Below are positions 48,861-63,202 of a stretch of 64,000 nt of DNA, in pieces. Source of the stretch: Physcomitrium patens (taxonomy: Eukaryota > Streptophyta > Bryopsida > Funariales > Funariaceae). The position numbers were made by a program, and so were the translations under genes. Location of the stretch: positions 4,724,620 through 4,788,619 of the forward strand of contig NC_037256.1 of the NCBI RefSeq assembly GCF_000002425.4, read 5' to 3'. The number at the start of each line of letters is the position of its first letter. Position 1 is the first letter of the stretch. The notes below the pieces were generated by a model. That model saw only the letters and a program-made list of their open reading frames with translations. It did not search any database and was not told the DNA's origin.

Positions 48861-51800
48861 TTCATTCTTTTCGATAGAGTAACTTACTTTTATTACACTT
48901 TATTATTAATATTATTCATGACTAATTTTGTAACTATTCTTAGTTATATCAATTTTACTCATTTTGTAAAAGAAAAGCCATAGTAATCAGGACTCTAAAT
49001 GGGTGAGATTTTGGAAGAATACTTACGCTTTCACTTATGTTTTTATTTTAAAAAATATTGCCGATTGAAGATATTCTTTATCATGAAATTAAAAAAATAA
49101 AATAAATTAAGATGAGCCATACGCCAATTATTTCAGTTCCATTTACAAATATAATTGATCAAAGTACCATTTTATTCTTAAAAGTGTAGAAAACCTTGAG
49201 TTTTGCATACAAATCATGATACATGGATAAGAATTTGGATTTTTGATTCTTAATTTTTGCTCAGAGCTGTTATTTTATTTTCTTGTACTTAGAATGCTTT
49301 GTGGAAGTTTAATCTCTTTTTTCATTAAATATTAGAATAGGCTGAAAGAATCAATTGATCATTCAGTATTTTTGGGATTTTCAATTGTGAACATGCTAAA
49401 TGCACATCACATTGTGGAATTAATATTTTGTTCATGTGATGTGTATGTTTGAAACAAAGTGGTTTTCTGGGTTTGTAATTTTAACAAACATTATTAAAAA
49501 AGTTTGTTGAATTGATTGTTGCTTGTGATTGATTAAATAATTGTGCAAATAATAGACTTCATAAAAAATGAAAGGTTATAAGGTGTTGTTGGTTTTTGGA
49601 AAATACTTTCAGAAATAAATAATGTATAAGAATTAGAAGTTTCAATACACGATTTAAGGCATTGTACCATTTAAGGCATTGTACCATTTTACATGCCTAA
49701 TATGTTTTAAGAAATAGATATTTTCTACATTTATGAAAAATTTAAAATTCGATGTGTCAAATAAAATCTTCAGTCTTTTCTTCTCAATACATTGATATTC
49801 TTTCTTGAATGATTTTGACCAAACCTGATTATATATTTGAAACAAAAACAGAATTATGAAATTGATATCTTAGTTTATAAATGAAATACTATAATTGAAA
49901 AATATGAATATGCTTAAAATGATGTTTATATATATATATATATATATATTATAGTAGACAAATATTCAAATATATACATGTGAGTAAATTTTTTAGTGTG
50001 ATCAAAGTGTAATCATATCTCACATAATGAGAAGAAAAACAGTTATAACCACTTTTATAAGACTTTTAAATCAAGAAGTTTAAAATAAATTAACATGGGA
50101 AAGTGAGGTTATGATGGTAAAAACATATATTGTGTTTTCATTTTTCTTAAGTTTGATGACAATAACTACTTAAAAAAATCAATGTAGTGAATATGTTAAA
50201 AGGTTCCAGTTATGATTTTATTATTTGAATATAAAACATGTTTAATAGATGAGCACCCATTAGAATAGAACATGAAAAATTTAAATGGTTAGTTTTTACT
50301 TAGATAGATAGAATTTGATTTAAGGTAGAGATTGGTGTACTAATGTCTTGTATTTTGGTCTTTCTATGGAAGAGGGAGCAAGTGCAAGATTCTTGTTGTA
50401 TGGTGAGAGTATTTTTTGATAAGCAATTATAAGATCTTGTAGACAATCTTTAAGAAGTTTAGCAACTCTTGTACCTAGTTTGATAAAATTACAAATTGTG
50501 TGTGAATTTTGATTTGATTTTAGTAGAACAAAATCATTTTTTATATATTTATTTGATCACATGAAGCGTATATTTCATTTTTAAGTTAAATAAAATAAAA
50601 TATATCAATTAGTTGTTTAAGCATAAGTTTATTTATTACAAATAGCAGAATTCTTACTTAATGATGCATATTAGAATATCACAATAATTTTTTATATACA
50701 AATTTTAAACTTAGTAGTTTTAGATGTAAAATAAAATTTAAAATTTTATAATTTTAATCATTTAATTTATTAGATAGTTTTTATTGTTTTGTACATATTG
50801 ATTTTTTTACTCTATCCATTATAAGAAGGAATGTTAGGCATGAATATAATTAAATAAAATATTTATAATAAAAATTATAAATTTATATAAATAGATAAAT
50901 ATAAATTTACAAATATATGTAACTGATAAAAATTATTTTATTTTATATAATTATATATTAGTAAAAAAATAAATTTCAATTTAAAAAATAAGTATTTCAA
51001 AAGAAATAAAGTTAACTATTTTACTTCTTTGAAGAGTTTTAAAATGATAACTTTAGCAAATATACAAAGTGAAACCATAGTGATTTCTAACAATTTAGTG
51101 GCTAGTGGTAACTATAGATTCTTTTTAACAGTTTAAGTGTAGTTTTATAAATATTGTTTTTACAGACATTAATAAGATTAAATGTAATTTTTTAGATTAT
51201 GAAACTAATTAAAATCAAAAAAATGTGCATTGAAACAATTTTTCTAAAATAAACTGCTTACAAAGCATATAATTGTTGGATTAATTATTATGATTGTAGA
51301 TATTAATCTTCATGTGTATTTAAAAACAGAGAAGTAAATTTATAGAATAAATTAATATTTTTTAGGATTTGTTTTACTAATAATTTGTATCAGATATATT
51401 ATGAAATTGTATCACCAAATTTTTATTGATGTATTTATGCATAAAAACATATATATAGATAAATAGATATATGTAAATAAATTTTATCTTCTGTTTTAAT
51501 TACTTGTATATCATTACAATTTAAATCACCTTTATTTATATCAAGGTATAGGTCTTTTATATAATAATTAAATACCTTAACATGTGAAGAGAATAGAAAT
51601 ATATTGCAATTGAGTAGTGGATAGAAATTAACTTCTGCTGAACTTTAGTTTTTAATTTCTTAAATTGTTGAATCTTTTTAATGTCCTTGGCATTTCGTGT
51701 TGGATGTCTCAAATAAAAGAATAATAAATATTTGGGCCACATTTTCTTTTTTACTACCACCGCATATATAATTTAAAAATAAAATAAAATAAAATAAAAA

Positions 51801-52250
51801 CAATGAAAACATTAGAGGTAAAATACGAGGTTACATTTCTATAAATAAATTGACAATTTAGACACAAGACAATAGAGTCATGGTCCAGTGGGACCAAATT
51901 TTCTCATTTTGAATTAATCAAATGAACACACAAAGTTTAACCAACATGCATACCATGAACATGCAAATCATATTTTCTCTTATTTTGTCCTTCAACTTAG
52001 AGAACCTCTTTGACAAAGCTTATGAAAGTTCAATAATAATATTATAATGTATCTACATTCATGCACACGTTCATTGAAACTGAATTATTAAATATGATTA
52101 CAAGTGGTTGTGAGGAACATTTGCTCAAATTATTAATTCAACTCCAAAACTTTGTGAGAATTCATCTGTTTGAAAACTTTGGACATGCTCCATTCATGAG
52201 GCAGTACTTGAATGACAATACTGGTAACAATTCAATGCATACCTGACCGT
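48861..52250. other. AT-rich intergenic DNA, no gene seen
   Basis: Low-complexity, AT-rich sequence with an (AT)n array near 49926-49950. A 17-bp word (GGCATTGTACCATTTTA, with variation) is repeated in tandem near 49660-49690. Open frames such as 51557-51760 (-) and 52061-52246 (+) show no domain. Confidence 0.65.
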
Positions 52251-53109
52251 ACACATGTGTCAACAATTGCAACATATTGGACTCGCAATTTTTGAAATTA
52301 AAGGACAATGTGATTGAATGTGAAGACATTTAGGAGTTGACTTCATCTGGATAACATTGTCCTCTGCTACAGCAACACAGCACAGGAGTGAAGCGATTCT
52401 GAAAGTAACCTGATCAACAGGAATCTTTCTTGATATCACTGAATGAGAATCCGCACCCTATGCATGTTGCTCAGTTCGGACTGCAACACTCCATAATAGT
52501 TTAAGAAACCCACACGACATTTCTCAATGGATGACTCAGCAGTACAAAAGTTGTATGGGGCAAATCAAGTTGAACAACACATGGGGATAAGGGCATTTAC
52601 ATCCAACTGTAAAAAACACAAGGAGACAAAAAAGATTCTGGCTACTGCCAAGTCGCGACCGAAATGCAGAACCTAAGACGGACAATCTCAGCCAACCAAG
52701 GATTGGATGGAATGAATCATGTTTATTAATATCCTGTAAGGCATTCGTAGTCAACCACCGAAGGCACGAGTAGACAAAATCCTAGTCATTTCCACTTAGT
52801 ACTAGAGTACATAGCCTGGTACAACGATTTCAGCTAAGATAGCGAACCTTGCAATGGTAACAGCAGATGTTACGATGGCCAATATAAGATGCCTCTCAGC
52901 ATTCTCCAGAACAAAGTCCACCTCTTTCAAGAAAAAACATTTCATCATGCCCATCGGCACCACCAGCATCCGATCCTGTTACGGGTTAGATTTAGAGCCA
53001 GAGGTGGTATCTGTGAGTTGAATTGAGCTGGAGCGGACAGATTAGGCAGTGGCAACATGAAACAATGAGAACCAGGGAGTGTCAATAATTTCAAAAATAT
53101 AAGATCATA
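52251..53109 (-). other. Probable 3' UTR and downstream region of PP4R3
   Basis: GC content rises from about 52.3 kb into the PP4R3 gene. A minus-strand AATAAA at 52727-52722 lies about 385 nt after the stop codon and is a candidate polyadenylation signal. No other gene is seen. Confidence 0.45.
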
Positions 53110-56100
53110 CTATCGGACAGTGTTAGGCTCTATTTCAGTACCTAAGTTGGTCAGTTTGTTGCCTTCACTACCTAAATTCACATTGTGCTGCTGTGGAACA
53201 ATTTTGTTGCCGTCATTGACACCTTTTGTGGGTAGAGACCCAAGACACTCTGAGCTCTCGGATGCAGATCCATTACAATCTTCAACTGAGCAACAATCCA
53301 CTCCATTCTCGGTAGGACCACTCCCTGTGGCCAAAGTACAACCCACTTCCGATGATCTATTGAGGCTTTCGCCTCCGTTTGCACATTCCACTCTCACCAC
53401 ATTTCCTGTTACATCGTGAGAACTCATGTCCTCATCAGGACTTAATGATGCAGCAACTTTTTCACCTTTAATAGCGGCTAATACAGCCGCAGTTTCTGCG
53501 GATTCATGTGACAGATGATGGTCACTAGGAAGCGTAGCACTGGTGCCTGAAGGAGCTGTGTCCAAATCCTGATGTCGAAGTTCGCTGCTCGTGTCAGGAG
53601 TCCCTTCATTCGAGCTGGATGGCTGATGTTCTGCACCTGATACAGGTAGATCTGCGGAAGATGTGCCGAAAACTTTTGCTTCGCCTACATTCAAACTAAT
53701 ATCCTGCTCAGCTATAGATTCAGGACTCAGCGTTGTAGATTCTGACAGGCTCAGTTCTTCTGAACTCTTTGTACAAGACCCAACTCTGCTGGTGTCAACA
53801 ATACCAGAACGACTAGACTGGGCATTGGGAAGGTCAACTGAATGACCATCCTCAGGTTTCAGTCTCTTGGACGCAGTCGCATCAGTTTCCTCCAACGTTG
53901 GAGCAAGAGGAGTCTTTCGCTTGGTTGGAGTTCCATCTTCTACTCCATGCCGAACAGGGTCTGTAAGTGGAGCAGCAGGAAGTGGATTCTCTGACCTCTC
54001 CACCACCTCACCTGGATCCTTGCCATTGGTGCTCACTGTTGTAGGCATATCTTCATCCTCATCCTCATAATCTACGAGCCCAATGGCGCTTCCCCTGTCG
54101 AATCAAAATTCAGCTAAAATTAAGAAACGAACTGTGGGAGGGCATTAACACGACTCCATAACCTCGAGCATAAGAAATAAAAGAAATGTGACAACAAGAG
54201 GTAGTAACCTGAAAGGTGCACCATCCACATCGCCATCATTGATTACGACTGCCTTTATTAATTGAGGTTGTGAAGCTGTGCTAACTCGAGCAGTTACCGT
54301 ATCTTCTTCGTCGTCTCTGTCCAGATAGAAACGAAATTACAAGTCACATGACCATGATTCACCATGCAAAAGTACCTGAAGTCTCGACACCAAAAAAAAT
54401 CTCTGCATATAAGTGAAACTTCGATAAAGTGATAATTACCTATCCTGGTTGAAATAGTCCTCTTCATCTTTGTCCAATTCTCGTTCGTTCTTCCGCCTGC
54501 GGCTATCGGAAAAGCCTGCTTGATTGTGCCTGTCACGAAATGAGCGTGAACCATGATCGGGGCCGCCGCTTGCAACAGCACCACCTGCATCTCTTGTGCC
54601 AGGTGAAGGACCCTCCAAAAGCTGAAGCAAACACAAGAAATCGGAGTTAATGCCTTGAGCATTCCCTGCACATGCTAACTCGACTGCCCCACATTCTTAT
54701 CAAGATCAGCAGAAGTAAATACATTTCAAGTCGCTGAAATTCTTGAACTTCATGTGAGGATATCATGTAATACCAGGCCCAAACTCACGCTTTTCATTAA
54801 ATTTCAAATCCATCAAACTGAGTTTAAAATGTACTTCGCATCAATGTACATTTGATCCACCATTTCACATTCATCTGATGTTGACCTTGGTACCATGATG
54901 GATGAAAGCCCATTCGAAACGTATCTAGGATTGAGTATTAATCACTACGAATTCAAACACTTTACAGAATTAGAAAAATATTTTGACACGTGTGTGGAAC
55001 TTCTTGACAGGATGCGGTACCTGCATATCATATTATTTGCACTACTTCTAGTGATTTTTCGCACCTAACCAATTTCTCAAGTTTGATACTCACCTGTTCA
55101 TATTTCACTTTCAGGGCTCGAAATGTGTCGACGTAATCAATGGATTCAAATTTTAAAGAATATTTCTCGATCAAATGTACTATGAGAGTTTTGATGCCCT
55201 CCTGCACAAGTTGCGTTATAAATGAGTCAAATCACCGAATCGTAGTTTGACAGTATACATATACAGTTCAAAAAACAGGCAATAATATTCGACTGATGCT
55301 TAATCAAATCGTTGCCCTATGATGGCGCCACAGTACAGAAACGCCAGTTTTTATCCTAGAACGAAGGACTAACTCCAAAAATCTTAATTGTTGCACTTAA
55401 ATCGCATATGCAAAAGGAGGTCCAACTCCGTGTGCTGCACAAACGTGCGCTACAGGGAAAGACTAATGAAAAGCTCTATTCTGCACACATGGTTAATTGA
55501 TAGCATCAAAAAGCAAGAACAAATATTTACATACTATCTACCCAGGAGAATAAGAGCCAAGAAATGATGTAAACAGGGGACACACCTTTCGGATGAAGTC
55601 AACGAGCTCCAATACAGTCGAATTGAGGAGATTGTAGCGATTACCATTCGCCACGAAAGCTCCAATAATAGGTTCAAACAAATTGTGCTTCACAATGTAC
55701 CGATAGTAAAATTCGTCCTGCGATTCATCACGACATTTAGCAGGAGCAAGATAACCAGCGTTCATTACCTTGTTGAAGCCTTTCCATGATTAATTCAAAG
55801 CATCGATGTCTTTGCAAAACGCTATTCAGCAGCAATCAACCAATTAAGGAAACTAGAGCTAACAAACTTCACATACATCAAACCCTGCAGAGAACACTGA
55901 ACCCAAATAAATAAATAAAATTTGTCCCTCAAAACGATGATTTTATGTTCATTTTTCATCACTGTTAGGCACAACTAACCTCTCCATCCATTTTAACTCA
56001 AAAGAACTTGCTCTAGATGATAATACTCATAATGCACCTACGAAAGGCAGACTTCCAACAGAACTAACCTTTAAAGCTACACATGTCCTTAAAAATCGTA

Positions 56101-59100
56101 CAGCAGCTACAACCAGGTACTTTTCCTTCCTACGAGTTAACTTCAATATTTTCTCCACAACATGATTTCTCATCACATAATACCTGTAAAGTGACAAAAA
56201 AACAATTTATTAAAATTTTTAAATTTTTTTAACAAGAACAGAACTATGTGCATCACAATTCAACTTACGATCAAAAGTGAAATACAGAAGAAATGAAAGT
56301 TAATCAACTACGTACAAAGGATCAAAATGAACAAGAGATCTAGCCGCCATGACTTTTGAGGTTTGTTGCCTACTATAATACCAAAAAGTTCATAGGTTGA
56401 TGTAACCATCTTCACCCCAACCCTACGCTTAATAAACAATTCGAAAATAGCAGTAAACTTACTTGATTCTGAACCGATGATGCTGGACACAAAAACACAT
56501 GAGCTCGCAGATGTTTCCAAGAATTTCTGGAGCAACGGCCCGCCTGGTCTGTTTCCCAAAATCGGTTGAGGAGCCATAAGTGGACTGTGTCCTGCATGAT
56601 TCTGGTGGACAACTGTCTGTAATAATCTGAACCATTTGATCCATATATCTTTCATAAAATATCTCCAGAAAAAGGCTTTTATCAACAAGCGGCTGTAATC
56701 ACGTGAATGGCATAAATCAGTGACTGTTACAATCAGAAATCGAATTTCGTACACACATCATAAAAAGAGCAGTTAAGGAGCAATGACTATAAACTGTACA
56801 CTAATACAAACTCAAATTTCTTAAACATTTGTGAACTAAACTGCTGGCAAAAAAATGTTTTAGCTTAAGTCCACGCATTCTAAGATGGAACAAAAACTGC
56901 AATTACACAGGCAACTACAAACCGAACCAAATTTAAAGACTTACTGAATCCATTGTCTCTGAATCCAGGAGCATCCGCATAATTTCCAGCAGCTGTGCTT
57001 GCAATCCATCTTCACTAGGAGTTAACATCCCTTCTACCTGTACATGTGATCAAGATGTTAGTGCAAGATCTCTAGTCGTCATCAACTCATGATCCAATAC
57101 ATTTCGAAATAACTCATCCCGATTCACTACATGTGCATACAACATTTTTGCTCTACAAATTTTAGGACATGTCAACTGTCATGAATCCAGGGTTATTTTA
57201 AAGAATTCGACGAATAAAGATTTAAAAATTAATCTCTTAAAATTTGCAACTGTCAATGAACCTAAGTGACTAGACTTACATCTTAAGTCGATGAATTACA
57301 TTTTAAGTCGATGAATTACATTTTAAGTCAACCAGTGAAAGACATCGACTTAAAATGTAATTCATTTCCAAAGTGTTAATAAAACAATTCTCTTCAATCA
57401 CTGACTGAAATGAGCTGGAAGTGAAACTTTCAACGAAACTGTCAAATTCAAGACCACATATCAACATCAAAGCACATGCCGCCCACCAGTTCACCGAACA
57501 ATGTGAGATCCGATTGGTGCACGAGAAACGTCCGTAGTAATGTGGGATCATGATTCAGAATTACAAGTAAAATATCACACCTGACACCAAAGCACCCCAA
57601 CTCGTGCAAATCAATTCGCCTGCAAAATCAACTGGAATCTGGCCTGTCTCTGAGTATATAAACAGAAAGAGCTGATAATGAGAGACACCTAAACAAACTA
57701 GCTACTATCTTACAAATGTAGCTACTAGGAGCAGCGAAAACAATTCTATGCCACAACATGTGACATTACAAGTCATGATGGAAGAGGCTCACCCACTGAG
57801 TCGGACAACCTCGTCTGACTCCTTGAGTATGTCCTTCACAATATCAAATAGTCCTTCTTTGACAAGTGTACTGCCAAGAGGAACAATTACAATGTCTGAC
57901 ATAAGTAAAATGGTTCAGAAGGACGGCAACAATCCAAAAATAAACAATCTAGCTCTTACTAACCACAAAATTGATCTCCGAAAAAAAAGGAAGGACATGA
58001 ACTCAACCAAAATAATCACTGAACGCCTCAAATAAAACAAGTGTCATGTGAATACAAAGATCGGTTAGGTGAAAGCGTACCTGAAGAGCTGACCTCGCAT
58101 TACCGGTTGAAGATGTTTGCTCAGGTTGCAGAACTCTTGAACAAAAATAACCTACATCAACGATATTTACACATATACCAAAAAGAGAGCTTATAAGTGT
58201 CTTAACATCACCACCATCGCTTTCTTCTGAAGACTAACTAGTATTCACAGATTAATGCATACAAAAAAGAATGAAATTAGTTCTTCTGTGTCATGACACT
58301 TACCAAGTCCCGCCTATTTCTCTCGGGAGTTTCGGGAACGCGGAGTCTTGCGAAAAGCTCCGACAGGAAAGCAGGATCGTTGTGAAGCGCAGTCACCACC
58401 TGCATGAAGGATATGTAATATAAAGCATCTTCGTTCCAAATGACCCGAAGCATAATGTACAAATACGCATATACAAGTACTATTCCACAGGAAGTACATA
58501 ATTATGGTAAGGAGTTTTCCAAATAACCTTCCAACAAGGAAACTTACCGAAACATTGTTGAAAAGCATGATTGAGTTGATTGTAGCATAAGTTGCATCAT
58601 CAAGCACCCTAGGTAATATTACATCCTGTATACAAGAGCATATACATTTAAAGTTGTGAATCACAAGTAAACAAAAGCATTAGGCGGAAAGGATCCACAA
58701 TATTACAAGAACACACTGGCCAAAAACCACCGCAGTTAAATTACAGTAATGCAATATGTGAAACCTTAATATAGCCGATACGATATGTCTGGTGGATCTT
58801 CGACAAGATTACCGGATCACGAATAGGAACAGCCTGCTTATCCAAATAACATCCACATGAGACTATGAAGCCTGAAATTGAGCTGACAAACATACATAAT
58901 GAAGCATATCCTTATCTATAAAGACATTAGGGACAATGTTAACCTTTGCTGCATATCATGAAAACCTCTACGACAGTTGTTCATGACAAACTTCTGCAGA
59001 TTCCAAACTTTCAAAACCTCAGGGCAAGTAGAGAAGAAACTTGGCGGCTCTTAGGCAAACGCAAAAACACGTCTAGAAACGTACAATAATGAAAATGAGA

Positions 59101-62100
59101 ATGTTTCAACCCTACTTACCTCCTTGAAATTAACTTGATCCTTGAGGAAAGTACGGTGCTTATGGAAATTTGTAGCGTCAGGATCGTCTAAACACGAAGA
59201 AATAAATAAACAAATAAATTCAAAAATATAAAAATCTATCATTAAGAAAAAAACACGCGCTAACTAACTGAGAATGTTAAAGTGGGTAAAATAAGAAAGA
59301 GGAAAACGTACAAGACACTACAAGCCCTAAATATAAGGACTATAAGAAAAATAGAAAGAGAGTACTCACATTCCAAAGCTCCTACAATATCCATTATGTA
59401 GTCGTCACTGAAGATAATATCAAATATGAGTCCATCATTCAGTGATACTGCAAATAGATAACACAGAATACAGTATTAAAAAAATCGCCTGAAATAGATA
59501 ACTCGGTATTCTTGATCGAACACATAAAAACAAACTCGATGTGATATTAAGGGGTTTCACCTAAATACTGCAGAAACCCTGCAACTATACTCCTGTCACT
59601 TGGAGAAAACTCTTCAAAAATCATAAACAGAGCCACAGATAGACTACAGTCACCATAACCTAATGCACAAACTTCGACATACACAAAAGAAAAGAAAATC
59701 GAAAACCAGTTCCATCTAATAAAGATTGCCTGCGATCCCTAACGCTAGTCGATTCATAATCAAATTCTACTGGTGCCTTGGCTTGGTCAAATCATGGTGT
59801 GTACTCGCCATGGTTAAATAAAAACGGAATGTAACACGAAATTCTCGGAAATAAACAAGAGAAAAGCTAATAAAGAACATAAAAGAGTCAATTAGAAGGT
59901 GATATTGTAACTCACTGATTCCTTTCACAATCTTGAATATCAAACGCAAACATTCAAGATTCTCGAGGTCTTCGCAAGTGCGAAAGAGCTGCACAAGTTT
60001 AGGTATGTAATTTTGCTGGACATAACGAGCCACAAACCCACTTCATCAATGTCCACACTTCCGGCATAAAAGTTACAAAGGCACATGTAGTACTTTGATG
60101 AAGGAATTCAAAAAGAGGCACTAATACATTATTCAATTTCTCTTTGAAACTTATGAGATGACAGTTATAACTTAAATGACGCGCTTGTTCTGCTTACATC
60201 TCGAACAATCATGGAGGCCACTCTATCACGATCGAAAGGCATAACTTCTGCAACCGTCTGCAATGCATTACAAACCAGGGGTACAGTTAGAAACTGCAAC
60301 AATACATGCATCTGGAATGAAAACATTACTCTCCAACAGCGAAGCAATCTACAAGTTAGAGTTTCACAAATCTAACTCCTATCAAAAAGGATTGTGCCCA
60401 AAGAAATTGCAACCAGACTATGTTTCAAATTGCAAAAGACGCTTATAAGGAGGTAAGAAAAAAAACTAACTGCAAATAAGGAAACACGCTGAATGCTAAT
60501 TGAACAAATAATTGAACTAAGGTATAACTTATGAGAGTAGAAGAAATAAGCATATAAGCGGCACATGTATAGCAATATGGCTATGTCCTAAGATATGAGC
60601 AGACTATGTGGGTCTGAAGTATGAAAAGAAGTAGAAGTATGAATTTCTTTGCTCTAATTGTTTCACACCTTAGCAATAAGAGGAAGGTTGGAGAGCTCCG
60701 CTGGCGGAAGTTCCAAAACTTCAGGGCCTCCACTTTCACGAAATGCATCATCTGTGACCAAATGACATCATGAGAATATTCTACATTTGCAAACAAGTCG
60801 AATTGTCTGTATACAAAGTTGATGCTTTGGCTATATCCAAAGGGATCAGCACCCTGATCGGGTGTGCCCGCAATAAAAGCTTTTTGAATGACACCATCAC
60901 TGGCTTACCATCATCTTGCGAAGTACCAGAATGTTCCAAATCATCACCGACTGGACGTGTATTTCTCTCCATGCCTGTAACATGATTAACACAATTTTTG
61001 TACCGCAACTTAAATGTAATTTCAGTACTAGAAATCTGAAATGTTCTAATGTGAACAATAACATTTGTAGACACTAACCATAACTCTAACAACATAGACA
61101 CTTGAGCTCTCTGTATGTCAGTCCCAATGATTAACTCTGGTTGCAGCATAATACCAATATAAAAAGTCTCAAAGAAGCTCGAAGAGTATCAAAAGGTCTA
61201 TCATTCATAAAAACTTCTTCATTAAAAAAGCTATTGAGAAATCGAGAGCATGCACTATAAATGGCATAACGTCAGACGGAGAGCGTGGACAGATGTCTTA
61301 AAGCAACCCACAGCGAAGGCATTGTAGAGAGTGTAGATTCCAGCATCCACCTCTCTCATAGTAAAGTAAAGATAGAGCACACTAATGCAACAATCGCAAA
61401 CTTACCACCCACTGACATTAATTGCACTGAGCGTTGCACACTGCATATTTGATCCCTGCAATATCAACGACGTACAGCTCATATTTAATACAAAGCAGTG
61501 TCACTTTGAAAAAATACATCAAAAAAGCATTTCCATTTAGTTTATCAAACAATAGAAAGACCACATGAACTTGAGAAGCCACAAGAAACAACCCACCCAG
61601 GCGATACGTTACAGTGAAGCCAGAACTATATTTCAGACTCACATCCTCAACGGATCAAACCTCATACAAATCAAGTGTTCTGAAATCCAAAACCAAACAG
61701 CTTCAGATGCGCAAATAAAATGGTTCAATTCCCACAAAAGCTACACTTCTACACTTTCAATATAGAGAAAATGAAGAAGCATAACCGACTCCAAATATGA
61801 ATGTCAGCTATAACAGACTCCGCAACACTCCAAGAACACTATGTCGTACCATGATCTTACCATATAAATGAACAGCCCATGGTCTCTTGGAAACTGAGAG
61901 CCAAATCTGTGGCCACTTCTGGATCCGTCCATGATATGATAGTGTCTACAGCAACCGCATATACAATTTAGCAACACACACGCAAACTGCATCAACACCT
62001 GCGTCTACTAACAAATTGGACTATCACTGAAACTGAACAAGCAACAACCATCACACTGATTAAGACCAATCCAGCTGATCAGGTTGCAGGATAGAGAGTA

Positions 62101-63202
62101 ATAACTAAAATAAGATGAAATAAACCTTCTTGTCGCCTGTAAATGTCATCCGCTGATATCCGATGGACTAATAAAGTTTGATTGTCTTCCTCGTCAATAA
62201 CCACTAAACCCACGGCATCCGAGCGCTGCATCGACCAACAAACACACTGATCAACATATCTCGAGTAATGTACCCCAAATGGTTTTGTAAATCGATCCAT
62301 TATACCAAGAAACACACATTAGATCGAACCTCGCGCCTGACAACAACATATATGCGTAGTCTATGCACTTGTTCAGAGCCCCTGACATGAGTAACAATCA
62401 GTTTGCCTATGCCTTGCACATTTCCTCAGACCATGTCCTGCGGTTCGGTTGTTTGAAAACACAGCAGACCGATGAGGCTCAAAAGACCAACATAAACGAA
62501 GGCTACACTGCGCCCATTAAGAAAGCGCAAGCCCCAGACTGAGCAAGGAAAAATTCCTAAAGAGAGAAATAGAAGTACGAACGTATTCAACTCAAGATCT
62601 GACGTTCGTGAACAGAGTTCAACCAAAAGCTTGTGAAGCTTCCCAAAAAATTCTGATTGCCACCATCCCCAGTCTTAGCATCCAACCAGGGCACCTCAAA
62701 GGAAAGCAACACCTGATCGAAACTGGTGGTCAACACACGACATCTTAGCGAGTAGTTGCTCTTACTGTCGTAGATAAGTTTTCGGTGGTGGCGGCAAATA
62801 CATCAGTTCCTCTAAAACACTAATTGAATATAGATACAAAAGCCACCTGAGTTTCAGGACTCTGCCACCGTGCTAGAGAGAGGGCGTGGCCAATTGCAAT
62901 CCCATAAGTTAGCTCATTGTCCTGCTCCCCAAATGAGATCCACCAGCGTAAACTAGAAGACCTGAGTAGATAGATGGTGTTTCCAATGACCTGAATTCTT
63001 GGAAGCCTTACTTGATTTTCGTTTTACGATTTTCAATGAATTTATTTTGCTTTTTAATTATTCCGTAAAGTACTTACATTAGGAACACTGCAACATGAAA
63101 AAACAAAGGCACGAAAAATACCTCTAAATATTCAACAGATACATGGCCTGTTCCTTTGTCGTCCCATTTACCTTCGTCATTGAGGCGGTAAACCTTCACT
63201 CG
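53110..63202 (-). CDS. PP4R3: Protein phosphatase 4 regulatory subunit 3 (SMEK/PSY2-like)
   Basis: Twenty-four coding exons resolve with consistent phases: 63202-63122, 62225-62126, 61945-61861, 61455-61406, 60974-60909, 60751-60669, 60257-60198, 60015-59916, 59447-59370, 59187-59120, 58833-58765, 58625-58548, 58399-58304, 58151-58081, 57870-57793, 57580-57487, 57037-56945, 56692-56463, 56183-56069, 55717-55586, 55201-55094, 54621-54440, 54316-54209 and 54094-53110. They total 3210 nt, 1069 residues, with one stop at the end. The protein starts in an EVH1/PH-like domain ([50 protein letters not shown]), which binds substrates in this family. It continues with the SMEK/ARM-repeat region ([96 protein letters not shown]). 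It ends with an acidic DYEDEDED stretch, basic TKRKTPLAP and SKRLKPED patches that may be nuclear signals, and a Ser/Glu-rich disordered tail. It targets the PP4 catalytic subunit. The start codon must lie in an upstream exon that I could not identify. Confidence 0.95.
57283..57365. repeat. 23-bp inverted repeat with 20-bp tandem units in a PP4R3 intron
   Basis: A 20-bp unit starting TTAAGTCGATGAATT occurs at 57283 and 57303 in perfect tandem. The 23 bp at 57291-57313 are the exact reverse complement of 57343-57365, leaving a 29-nt loop. All of it lies inside the PP4R3 intron 57038-57486. Confidence 0.9.
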
